The notes under the pieces: generated by a model
What the model saw: only the letters and a program-made list of their open reading frames with translations
Databases searched by the model: none
What the model was told of the DNA's origin: nothing
Assembly: GCA_037178855.1 (NCBI GenBank)
Contig: JASJZC010000007.1
Coordinates: 2,604,001-2,668,000 of the forward strand
Origin: Oscheius sp. JU75
Lineage: Eukaryota; Nematoda; Chromadorea; Rhabditida; Rhabditidae
Direction: 5' to 3'
DNA length: 64,000 bases
In this document: positions 23,571 to 35,500 of the stretch, in pieces
Numbering within the stretch: the stretch's first letter is position 1
Layout of the letters: every line of letters starts with the position of its first letter
Program-made: the position numbers and the translations under genes

Positions 23571-24514
23571 GTCGTTCGGCTTCTTTACATTCGTTGATCT
23601 CTTCGCTGTTGTCATGGCCCCCCTTCTTCCCCCAGCTGTTTCTTTTTTTTCTCGGTGCATCAGTAAGCGTGTGTCTCTGTAATTTATTGCTTTAAGTTCA
23701 ATATTTATGTGCAATCCGTTAGTTCAAACTGTCTCGAGCACCCGATTGTCTTTAAGTGCCTTCCCCCCTTTTAGAGAAATTACCAAATATGGGTACTGTC
23801 AGCCGATGTCTGATGTTGGTAGAGTTGCACACATGCTTGTACATATCATAGCAAACTGTAGATTGTTCATAATAAAAGCTAATAGGTTTTACTTCTTGTA
23901 TTAAAAATAATTCAGCAAGACATACATCAAACATCGTCTTCGAAAATACTTTTTCCTGTTAAAATGTAGGGCTACTCAACTGCTCGATTGAGAAGGATTA
24001 CAAAGTTACATTACGCGATTTGAAACGAAAAGGAAAAGGGCTGGACCAACAGCGGCAAACCTTTTGTAGGTCGCTACAGTTCAGCTGTGCTTGTTTATGC
24101 AAATTGCACCTTCTCGTATACCGTGCCGCCGTCTGCAAATACCAGGTAATAAGCGAATAAATCATCTGATCAATTCGGAACTAAATGTGTATATATTTAT
24201 TAACTTATGTAGTCATACCGCAGAGGGAAACGATCTTATGAAGGCGTTGATTGTATAGGTGACAGCGTGGAGTCGGAACCGAAAGAAAAAAGTGCTAGGA
24301 CTAATCTCCCTCAAGGACTCGAATTTTCAGAGGATCTAAAAGAGGACAGGCTTTGGAATGAGTTAAGTCACGTACCCTAAACTCGTCAAACTTGACAAAA
24401 CATACATTTTCACAAAAATAGATGAGACGATTGTTCCTACGATGACTGTGCTGGCGGGCATTAGTCGGCAGCTCGGAAGACGTGCACCGTCGCACCATTC
24501 TTCCAAAAGCAGCC

Positions 24515-25080
24515 ATGAGCCACCAGCAGCAGTTAGCCGAAGAAATTGCCGATTGTTTTCACTTTTACGATAACCGTGGAGACAAGAAGATTTCCGCACA
24601 GCAGGTACGCACGATTTGGATTCAATGACCGCCCATTATAGATTGGTAGTGCCCTTCGTTCCATGAATCTCACTCCGACGGAGGCTCTTGTTCAAAAAAT
24701 GACCCAACAATGGGCTGCCAACCCAGGTTTGATTAATTTCGTTCCCGGAGCGAGGTTTTTTTTAGAAGCTCGCATCTCTATAGAAGAGTTCACACCCATT
24801 TACCACAACGTCAAGAAGGAGATCGGTCCTCAGCCAAGCGTCAATGTTTATCTGGTAGTTTACAGGCATAAAATAGTAGTTACATTGCGTTTAGACTTTA
24901 CTTCAGTACTTTGATCGAGACCAGAACGGATGGATTACTATCCCCGACTTGCGTATAATGTTGCAGAACGCTGGGGAGAAGTTGACTCCTCAAGAGGTGG
25001 ACAGTCTCACCTTCGGATTGGACGACGGAGAGGGCAAGATCCGAATTGAGGACCTGGTCAAGCACATCATGTCTCTTTGA
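24515..25080 (+). CDS. Myosin essential (alkali) light chain, EF-hand protein
   Basis: A calmodulin-superfamily light chain resembling C. elegans MLC-5. The start MSHQQQLAEEIADCFHFYDN is EF-hand 1 (FHFYDNRGDKKIS), with degenerate calcium ligands as in essential light chains. Then come GSALRSMNLTPTEALVQKM and the second hand remnant ARISIEEFTPIY. The third hand is YFDRDQNGWITIPDLRIML and the fourth is GEKLTPQEVDSLTFGLDD followed by IRIEDLVKHIMSL. About 145 residues, normal for the family. Exons are joined by introns of about 37-65 bp in phase (AAG/CAG donors, TTATAG, TTTTTAG and TTCAG acceptors). It would bind the IQ motif of a myosin heavy-chain neck. Muscle or non-muscle use cannot be told from the sequence. 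Confidence 0.88.
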
Positions 25081-25374
25081 AGTGCCTATTTCTGCCATTT
25101 TCTACTATCCATTGCTTCATATCGTTGTTTGCGATAAATTTAACAATGATAACTAACCAAAACTCGCAGCTAGACAGATTGAATAGGCGCAACAGTGTTT
25201 TTGTTTTGGATCTGAATCGAAGTAGGCCTCGTCTTTCAATTCTCAGCTGGTCGGGGGGCCCCCTTTCGCAAATGGGCTGGTCCCCACCAATTTTAATCCC
25301 CTCGGGGGCTGAGTCAGCGCTTTGTCTGATACAATCTCTATATTCTCCTATACACGACTGCCATTAGAGCTTAA

Positions 25375-26495
25375 ATGTCACTGCTCACATTCAGCTGGAT
25401 CTCTCTAACCACTTGCATTGCATTTTTACAACTATTGACCTTGTCCCAGCCAGAATGGATTGTTCATGGATATAACATCCAGGTGGGTTGTTAATACCTT
25501 AGCGAAAACACAAAATAGTCATTTCACTAACGTTATGTTTTCTTGATCTTGAAAAAACGCTTTTTAATAATTTTCCCCTAGTTGAATAATACTTTACTGA
25601 AGCAAGATTGCAAGAAACAAATTCCAAACAGGTAGGGATTGAGCGATAAAAATGTCTGGAACCAAACAAAATGACTTTAGAAAGACTTTTCTTTTACAGT
25701 TTTACAGTCGGCTGAAAAGGGGCAACGAATCTCAGTCTGGGCTACATTTTTCACAGAAGCTCAAAATTTGCGCACTAAATTGTTCACCATGTTTTGGTAG
25801 AACAGCTTTTTTGCGCGCTTTTTTTCGAGAATGAATAACAACTTGTGTTAGGAGTGTTGTTTCGGCAATAGTAAAGAAACAAAAAGTGTGTTACCGTTTG
25901 AAACATTGGGGAAACGTCATTTGCTCGGTAACGCACAAGAAACATATTGGTTCTTATTAACAGACTTCAGGGTTTATACGCCATTTGCAACGAAGAAGGC
26001 TGTGTTCTTCGTCCGTCGTCGACTTTGGCACCTTTGCTGTTTCATCTTGTTGGCTCACTTTTGATGTTGACATCGGCTCTTTTCTTGGTTCCTACAATTT
26101 GCCTGTCCAGAAGTCCAACTCCCATACAGTGGATCGCAAATATACAAATAATGGCTGGTGGGCTTGTCTATCTATTTATACAGTTAGTTTCCCTTCAGGC
26201 TTACTAATGGCTGTGAGCCTGTTTTTGGTTCCGATGGACATGGACGAAGTCGACTGTACCATCACAATGCTTCTTCGCTCCTCATTCTGCAGGTAAAGGC
26301 TGTATGAAGGTCGTTCAAGAGCCGTTCAGAATTGGCTGGGCTATGGGACTGTCTGCTGTCGTCTCGATGCTCTCTATCGCCTGCCCAGTTCTTGGTAGCA
26401 CTTTTGTTTTTGGTAATAAGCTGCTGATTTTAGGAAAGCTTGCCTCAGAACAACGGAAACGATACACACTGCTTTCTCAAGAACAGTTCATCTAA
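25375..26495 (+). CDS. LHFPL-type tetraspan membrane protein
   Basis: A four-helix protein of the claudin/LHFPL superfamily. Exons 25375-25482, 25971-26157, 26199-26255 and 26293-26495 join in phase through introns of 488, 41 and 37 bp. TM1 starts SLLTFSWISLTTCIAFLQLL and is followed by the family's QPEWIV. The first loop has GLYAICNEEGC. TM2 covers LAPLLFHLVGSLLMLTSALF, TM3 IQIMAGLLMAVSLFLVPM followed by the acidic DMDEVDC, and TM4 FRIGWAMGLSAVVSMLSIAC. LHFPL paralogues show the same order, with a PxGWDS-like turn after TM3 and GWAYxLA in TM4. About 184 residues. In vertebrates members scaffold receptors and hair-cell mechanotransduction; the role here is inferred only from the family. Confidence 0.8.
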
Positions 26496-27273
26496 ACAAA
26501 GCTTTTTCGCTTGGATTTGTTGTGACGCTTTTGATAAAACACAACAGAGTCAGTAGTATTGAGTATTCAGGTGGATGTATCTTTTTTTATCTATCTAATG
26601 ACTGCACGTCATTTTGAAGAGCCACCAGTCACTTATGCTCCTGGCGGAGCGACTTCCTGTCAGTACTAGTTTTGTAACTTTAACTGTCGTGGCTTGTCTT
26701 GTCAACTCTAATCTAAGATAATACTTGACAGAAAAGCCACAAACATTGTCAAGTGCTATCCCAGATTCGAGTTGACTTATGTCGCAGACAAACACCTCTT
26801 GCAAATTGTAAAGGTTGGATTTGCAAATCCACTGAATGACGCAATTTTTCCAGTTGATAAGGTAGCTGTTTGAAATCTTCACAAGTGTTTGATATCTATA
26901 TTCCATGTTTCAGAGCCGAGACATAGTATAGAAATGTTGGAATGCGATCTTTTGCTTTAGATATCAACAAGAGGATCGGCACACTTTCCAAGAAATGAAC
27001 TGTCTTTTGGGCTAATTAGGTTCCCAAGCTACCAAGGAAATTTGTAGGGTGTAAGATATTTGTATTCGACAAGTCAGAAAAAGCTAACCTATTGAGCCAG
27101 TTTCATACAAATAAGACATTCTTCAAAAACTAGCTGCTTGAATACATATTAACAGTTTATCTATCCGTTTCGCTAAGAAGATAACACATCACTTAACAGA
27201 ATATTTATAAATGAGCGGCATTACAAATATTTACTGGGGATGCTGCAGCCATGAACCGTTTTCTTGGATTGGT
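26496..27273. other. Intergenic region between LHFPL and flp-34
   Basis: Convergent 3' ends. AT-rich; I see no gene. The minus-strand frame at 26595-26906 has no coding support. Confidence 0.5.
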
Positions 27274-27769
27274 CTACTTGCGTCCGAACCTGAAAACAAA
27301 ACCATTATTTCCAGTTTGAGATCAAAATGTACCTCAATCGTTCGGCTCCTTTGAGATTTTGGAGGAGGTTGCTGGGCACTGGAGCACGCTTGGCGCTGAA
27401 AAAACTTCCTCTTTTGGAGAAATGAATTACTTATGATGGACAGTGTAGCGATCAAGTAACAAAGAACTCACTATTGTAAGTTACTGTTCTCGTTGTTGGT
27501 GTTTTCACTCTCGTCCTCCGTTTCCCAGAGAGATTCTCTGCAAATTAAAAGATGACCTAGGTTGTTTTGCATCATATAGTACTTGTCAAAAACAGCTCAG
27601 TAATTAAGGGACTGGAGATGACAGACTGGGAGTAAATGAGGTCATCAGAGCAAAAACTTACGGGTAGAGAGAATCCCAGTTGCCTCGCTTGCCGTACCGA
27701 AGACGGCCAGCACCGTTGATGGCCGAGGCAAACTCGTTAATGTCACTCTTCTTCACGTATCCAGAAGCG
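27274..27769 (-). CDS. flp-34: flp-34-like neuropeptide F/Y-type precursor (5' exon not included)
   Basis: Exons 27662-27769, 27472-27537, 27333-27395 and 27274-27289, all in phase with introns of 124, 76 and 43 bp. Exon 1 of the set encodes a KK cleavage site, the peptide SDINEFASAINGAGRLRY, then GKR. An acidic spacer (ESLWETEDESENTNNENS) follows, then KR, the peptide APVPSNLLQNLKGAERLRF, and GRK before the stop. Gly plus basic residues predict C-terminal amidation. The first peptide closely matches the C. elegans FLP-34 type (FASAIN-AGRLRY-amide), and the second the AERLRF-amide type. These are NPY/NPF-like ligands. The signal-peptide exon must lie upstream; an ATG at 28660-28662 (MLPTRILHILFGFLLCMIVW) is a candidate only. 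Confidence 0.87.
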
Positions 27770-30700
27770 CTAGAAAAATTTGTTTTAGTTTCGCAACACT
27801 AGTCGAGCTCAATCTTTATTTAGTCATCTCGACCGTGTCTTTTCAGAAGTAGTAAATTTTGCTACTAATTCGAAACCCTGTTCTAATAATACAAGATCGG
27901 GGGATCTGACTTTCATCTCACTGCCCCTAGGATTATTTTTACTACTTCGTAATGATCTACTTCCTTTGTTATTACAAATTTCTGAGGAAGCAGCTGTCTA
28001 CTCAATCTGTATCGGCAGGTGAAACTGCTTGACTATTGCCGTGATGTGGCAAGTTGAACTCCGTACCAATTGACGTGTCCCGTACCACGGGCTTTGCAGC
28101 GGAGTACATAATCGCAGAAATCTGATACCATACGAATGATATATCAGTGTCACGGGTGGCCAACCTGTCTCTATCGCAAAACTTCTCTAAAGAAAGAGAG
28201 AACCCTCTCAAAAAATAAAAATGAGGCACAGATTCCAGGGCTTTTAAAACTTGATGCTATGAACAAGAGCCGCTGAAATTTCTAACCTGTTCGGACAACA
28301 TTTTTGAAGTCTTTAGAAGATCTGTAATGGTTAACCTTCCGTTACCGAAGTGAGGATGATGGACCAGAAATCACACAAATTCGAGTTCGTTTCATTGCAA
28401 CCAATCATCCTGCCCTAATTACTGGGCTATTACCCTGTCTTATCCTATCTTTTTAGCACACACTACAAGAATACTACCTGACAAGAAATAAGTTAAGAGT
28501 TTAGACCAGCTTGCTACAGTATATGCACAGACATAATCTAATGTATCAAGAGCAGGGTGCTTGATATTGTAGCAGAGTGATGCCCCAGAAAAAAGAAACT
28601 TGCCACACTATCATACACAAGAGGAATCCGAAAAGAATGTGGAGGATCCTGGTTGGGAGCATTTCACAAAGTGAGACAAGCTAAGGGGCGGAGCTCTCGG
28701 TGTTCGCGCTGGCGCCACCCATTGAGCATAAGAAAAACGACTGTTAAGACTTGTTAACAAAGTGGCGAAAAGAGAGAGAGGGAGATATCGGTGGAAGTGG
28801 CCACTTGATGTTTGGAGAGCTTTTTAGCAAAAACCCCAGCAGCATAACCGAGCCTTGGACTCCGATAAAGTATTACTCGGAAGTAATGTTCATATTTGCC
28901 CAAGCAGTTGCAATAAGTTCAAAATTATGTGAAGCTTAAAGAACACTTGGATCTAGCAACCTAGTATCTACAAACTTCCTGTTTTTCATTTCTGAAGATG
29001 TAGTTTTCACTATTCTGCCTTGTTTGCAAACTTGTATTCTAACTGCTAAAAAAAACTGTGAACTTCACTCCTCAGACACTCCATATACGTTTTCTCAGTT
29101 CAATCTCCTATTTTTGAACCACACGAGTCTGTCACACGTCCAATTTTTTCCGAGCATAACTCACCTCACGCATTGGAAAAGGACTGCAACGGAGAGTGAA
29201 GCGACCAAGACGGAGCACTGCATAGTCGAGAACCTAAAATGAGCAGAGTAATTAATTGCCGAGTGCTACGATGACAAGGATTAAGAGAAAAGAGAGAGAG
29301 AGGGGCGGAGGTAGGAAGAAATTAGAAACCGATCGCTGTTCTTTTGTTTTCCGGGAAAGGTTCGAAAATTGCATCTTCTTCAAACTTATGTTTTGATGTG
29401 GAATACGGTGACGCCATTTTAATTGAAAGATACTACCAAGAAGTATCTGAGAGGAAGTAGTATCGGAAGTTCACGGACAAATGAATAATTGGTTGCCAGA
29501 GTTGGAATTCCGGTATCTGTGGGATCGAAATGGGTTCGGGAGATCTTCTAAACATACAACTTTACTAAGTACGCACCGCTGATTCCCACCTTTCTGGTAA
29601 TTCTAATTCATTGGATCTAATGAAGTAAACAGACCATTCAGAGAATTAGAGCTAAAGCCTGATATCCCCACAAATCAGCTCCAGGGTGGCGATCTTCGCG
29701 TGGGAACACTCAATTAGTCTCTATCACTGTGAATAAATGATGCTCAACTTTATCATGTCTGCTGCAGATCAGTAGCTTTTCTATTCAGTTCCGGCCCACA
29801 CGGGATGATTACAGGGCTTCTCAACAGAGCTTTCGTAATTTCTGCCTAGAAACTAGATTGTGCTGAAGTGATCTGGAAATCTTGAAGTAGCTAATCCCGG
29901 ACCCGTCTAGATATTATGTCAGATAGACCGAGGGAATCCTTTTGTGGATAAACATGCATGTCCGCTTGAGGAAGGATCTCTGAATTTCGAATTTCTGCGA
30001 AAAGTCAAAAGGAGGCTGGCGGACACAGTAGACTCTGTTTCCAAAGAATAATATAGGCGATTAGCTGTAATGGTCTCGCAATGCAGGTAATAAGACGTTG
30101 GTGCACGTGTACACTGGTGTTACTTTGTGCTTAAAGGTTCAATTTACAAAGGTAAGAAGTGTTGTGGTGGTACAAGCCGACGCATTTCTGGGAAACTGAA
30201 GGAAACATGAGCCTAACACCGCAATAATTCAGCAAGAGTAAGCCCACGACCAGCTGAACGTCCAAGAAAAGCCTTTCACAAGAAATTGAACAAACAATTA
30301 TCTGGAACATGGAACGGGCGTGGGTGATGACAATGTGTTTTTTTGTAGATAAGGTGTATAGGATTAAACTTTCATAGCTAATTGATAAGATATGCAAATA
30401 TCAATGGACTTTATCAAGTTTGCAATCTCATCAACAGCTGACAGTTCGTTCCAAGTTTAATATAACTTCGAAGACCTCGGTATACATTAAAAAAAGGGGG
30501 GTCTGAAGTTTTTGAAGAAGGAAATCGGGGCTCATTAGACAACTACGTAATTGAAAGTATATCATGCGCAGAAGGAGACCCCGAAGTGGAGTGGGAGTAG
30601 ATTATGAGCGGATGAATTTTTCCTAAGGGAAGGTCCAGTACGAAAGAGTGACAATTTGATAGTTTTTGAGCATGAAAGGAAACGTTGGAACGAGATGTTC

Positions 30701-30779
30701 CAAACATGATACTTTTGTTGACTTTAGTTTGGATAACAGAACCGTCAAGGTAACTCAATCACGTTGAGCACGTTTTGAG

Positions 30780-30836
30780 TATAAAAGGACTGTAGAGGTA
30801 AAGGATCAGATGGCTGCCTTAGTAAGAGACGCAGAT
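30780..30836 (+). promoter_or_regulatory. Candidate TATA promoter and first exon
   Basis: TATAAAAG at 30780-30787 is followed 22 bp later by an ATG at 30810 (MAALVRDAD) and a consensus donor, GAT|gtaagt at 30837. No downstream exon was found, so the transcript, if any, is unknown. Confidence 0.25.
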
Positions 30837-32526
30837 GTAAGTATTGCTTCAGCTTTTGCAATGAAGAGTCAAACAACCGTTTCTATGCCATAACTTAGGT
30901 CCGTTACTCTGTACTTGCAACAGTAAATTAAATTCCTAAAAATGGATCATGTTTTGAACTCTTAGATTTGAAAGGCTTAAGTTAGCTTAACATAACTTCC
31001 GCATACTTAGGATGATCAAAATCTCAGTTTAAAAAGAACGATATTGCCATAAGGCTATTTCGTACCAAACAAAGGTGTTAAGCCTGTTGGTTTTTTCATC
31101 AGACAGGGACTTTTTTCTGTGGCCTGTTGTGCTCGAGGCACCTTCTAGAAATAGCGTTCATGTAAGCTGAATCATATGTATTAAAAATTAACATCTGAAC
31201 TAGTAGCGGCAGCTGCCGTGATATTAAGGACAGGTGAATCTTGCTCACCTAACATCACAGTCGCTTCTTTTTCTTCTGTTAGCTCAAGTCGTACAACCTT
31301 GGAAACTGAAAAATGATCATTGAAAATGAAGGGCTACTCGAATAATCTAATTGGCGTATTTTAAGATGTTTTCGTGCACTGCTAATTCTAAAAATTGTAA
31401 TGACGTGAAACTACTCGCAGAGCGGCTGACGGCTATTGTGTAGAGACACAAATGGCGCCTCGAGGGATGATCGAGATCATGATAAACACGGATGTCACCA
31501 TAGTCTGAATGCTGTCCGCTAAGTGTCCAATCTATGAATAGACAATGGGATGAGAAGTTTGTTCCCAACCCACTTCAAAACAACATTATCTTTCCACTGA
31601 AAGATTAAGATGACAGCATTGTTTCTTCTGCTAATTTCAACGTGGCATTATGACTGAGATTATTGACATTCCCCGAATTCATATCAAATAGATTAGGCTA
31701 TCAGATGTCTGCACAAAAACGAGATACAGTAAAAGTGATCAATTATGGCTGGCAGGCATAGGTACAAGGTGCAAAAAACGATCTGACGAAGACCACCCAG
31801 GAAGCATGCGGGGTCTGAATGGGCAAGTGCTCATTGGAACCTTGGATATATGAACGCGTCTGGAAATCTGTGGGAACGCAAGTTTGCAGATGAGCTATGG
31901 GGAAAGATGGGTAGAACTTGGTCTAATACAGACTAAACGTTGTGGGATTTCGAAAACAAGGCCACGCCTTTTTAAATTACTACTGTTTACGCATTCCACA
32001 ATAGTGTCCGTATTTTGTCTCTAATGAATAGTGAAGAAATTGGGATTTGAGTAGAAAACACGAGTTAATTTTACTACAATCAACATGTTCTGGTACAGAA
32101 AAGAACGCCATCAACAAAGTTCTGCCCAACTTCCCACGCTGTTTAGTCTCTGTTTCCCATGAATGTTTTAGTTGGAGAGACGTCGGCTATGTTCAAGGAA
32201 CCTAGTTGTGATCGGTTCAGAATAGCGAAAAAAAATGAATGGGATGCAAAACGGAAGTCTTAAGCTTCCAGTTAAACTGTATGATGTCATGCTAAGGACA
32301 ACTTACCTAATTATGTGACTGGTGTTCAGACCCTTAAAGAACTTTTTCGGCCTACGAATTCAATTAGGATCAGGTGACACGTTTCTCACTAATCCTGTCC
32401 TCCGTGGAAGCATTATGTGGATCAAGATCCACAATGAGTTCCCACCTTCAGTAGTACAAAGATGACATCTGTCAAAAAAATTTACAGCAGCGATGGTTTC
32501 AGTGCATTCAACTTTGACCAAACAAG

Positions 32527-32580
32527 ATTTTATGACCGGCCGTTGAACCCAAAATTTTATGACCGGCCGTTGAGCCCAAA
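32527..32580 (+). repeat. 27-bp direct tandem duplication
   Basis: Two adjacent 27-nt units (32527-32553 and 32554-32580) differ at one base. Each contains the palindromic core CCGGCCG-like sequence GACCGGCCGTTGA. Confidence 0.9.
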
Positions 32581-35500
32581 CCAGAACGCTCAGGTCAAGA
32601 GAGACAATTGAATTGTTTCTTCAAATGGGTTCAAAAGACCTAACACAAAAAAGAAACTGTATCATTTCAATCTTGTTCAGCTGCTGTGCAGAAAAAGCAG
32701 CAGCTGAAAAGTTACTTACAGCCAGATGTCCGCCAGCTAGTGCTAAAGAGCAATATGAAGACAAAATCTTTAAAAATTGGATTTCGGCAACTGTGTGTAA
32801 AAACCATGGACAAAACCTCTCTATCACCAGTAGAGGAATTAGTATGAACGTGCAAATACATAAATTTGAAATTCGAACCCATCTCCAAGAAGACAAAGCT
32901 GTTATAACCGCCTTACAAATAGATTGATACTATGAAACTCTGTTCCATATTACGAACTGCCTCTACTGTGGCATTGATACCTGGTATAGCACCTGCTCTC
33001 AGAAAACGAAGAAAGTTCTCAGCTAGTCGTGAGAGAAACAGCTATAGCTAGAGACCGAAAAGCGGTTAGAACTGAAATCCGAAAAATTTCCTTATTGCAA
33101 CAAACTTAGAAGATTAATTTACCGAGGTTGGGCTGTTTGCATTCAGATAGAGTTACCATAAAAAAACTCGACTGGATCGACAAATGAGCGTCAAGCTATT
33201 CTCTGGTTTTATTAAATTTGATACCAACTTTCCACAACCCAAACTGAAACCGAAGAGCAAGAAAAAGATGTAGTTGCGGAAGTTGTTTCTTCTTACAAAT
33301 GGGAACAACCGCGCCACATAGGTTTTCAATAGAGAAACCCCCTTAAAATAGGCTCTACTCTTTTGACCCATTATTTCGGTCGAAAGGAAGTCGCGGGGAC
33401 GTATGCGCATAATTCACAAATTTATGTTCAAACTTTCTATAGGACCAAAGTAGCGTGGGCGCCGGTTGATACTTCTATGCTTCTTAAATAAATCAGATAT
33501 GAAGCGAGGGTCGAGGTCAAAACAAAGGTCTACTGGACTTTGTTGAAAAGCAAAGAAAGAAAGCTGAGGGACCAATATAAGTCTTGAAGAAGGAAAACTC
33601 ACTTCGTACATTAGTGTAGATACTTGCACGTTGCTCATTCATGATGACTCACGCAGCATATAGAGCATTGTGTTGTTAAATGACCACCCAAATGTCTTTG
33701 GTGAGAAAAAAAATTTGAGTGGGGTGTTATTAGTCTAAAAGGCATGAGATTTGTCAAGTTGTTTTATATGCGTGGATCATGATGGGTAGATAGGTGGCAC
33801 TATCAAAAACTTAGGAACATGCGCTCTTTTGTATGCTCTAATATCAAGAATTCAGGTAGTACTCACATGTCGGAGCGAATGAACGAAAGCCAGAACTGCT
33901 TATGTAGCTATATTTTTACAGTTTCATTCAAACAGTAAAGAATGTGTACAAAATACCTGGGGCGCTATAGAAAGATTCATTCAAGTCCAGTTCATGTAAA
34001 CTGAGTCGTAAAATCCGGTAACAAGTAAACTTTTGCAACAGAAGGGTTAGAGGTTACCTCTCAAGCCAGTCCGGGACATAAAGTAGTATTAAGGCTGGTC
34101 TCGTGTATTGGTTGATCTAGCTTGATGACATACTTAAACTGATGAAGGGATAGCAAGGGCAAACGCTAAAAGAAATATGTCAAGCACTAAACCTGTGTGT
34201 TCTATCGATCGAACCTACCGTTGGTGAAGATACTTGGAAATACGAATTTCTGCGTCTAAAAGACTATTCCAAGTAGGCGGAGTGATATCATGACTGTGAA
34301 TAAGGGCAAGTTCACTAATGTGTGAAGAAGTTTCCTTCACGTGGGAAGTGATTCAAGGCGATCTAGAGATTATTCTACACTCTTTAACACGAACCCATGA
34401 ATAAATTGTCATGCTTTAAATGGGTCTATCATCCCAGTAACAAGACAATAGAATGCAGGAAATGATGCTTCAATCTCAGACTCATTTGTCCTTTCCGTTG
34501 AACGACAAACGATGATGGAACACAAAAGAAGTGCAGTCATTTTACGCTTTCCAGTCTTTAGTGGATGCCCTGGTAACAATATGAAGATGGGAAGACATGA
34601 CTTCCGTTCACAGCCTAGAAGACCAGCGTTGGGGGTCAGTAAACATGTAAACACGTTACCCGGCATCATTCAGGATGCCAAGACTGCTTGACCAATGATT
34701 TATTGTCTAGTTGACTGGTTGAGGACGTCAGAGTTAAGATTGTTAGAGTCTCAATAATCATGTTTTCTTCAGAAAAAGGGGTTTTTGAAGAGTTGACGAG
34801 TATAACAGTATTTAATACACATGGCCTGCTGGTCTCTGGACAAGATGAGTAGAGTCCTCTACGGGCACGAGGCAAGTCGTTCGATTATAGTATTGTTATG
34901 AAGCTAGTTGCAAATAATAACCATTCTTTTCTCGAGATCAATCTACCTACCCATAGATTCAAAATCGCTACCTTGTGACCCAAAATGATTTATTATGGTG
35001 AGCCTTGAACCTTATAATTTGGTGTGAGAGTGGACGACCGACAATAGTCGGGTATCAAGTAATTTCTTCTTTCCGCATCTAACTAGAGAAGTGCTTTTTG
35101 TACAGAATCAAATAAATAGTGCAGCTTTTCATAAGCTCACTAAAAAGTGAATCATTGTCAATTGAACAAATACATTAACAACTGAGCATACAACACAGTC
35201 ATCATATTTTCTGTGTCACTGTTCGAAGTTTTACAATGTATCTTAGTAGTAAAGCCTTATCACTATACCAGCTGTTAATAAAAAAAGATGTTGCTATATT
35301 CTGAGTATATCCCTATCGAATCTCTGCCGTTAAAAAGGATCTGCTCCCTTCTTTTAAAGACTTCCTTTTCACTGCCAGTCTTCTCAAAAAAGTGCTGACA
35401 AACGAAATTGGCCACAGTTTAGTGACGATGGCCTTTGTATAATCAACTTCCTTAAATTTGCCGTTCCGATCAAAGTTCGTTGGCTTATAGCAGTCGCGAC

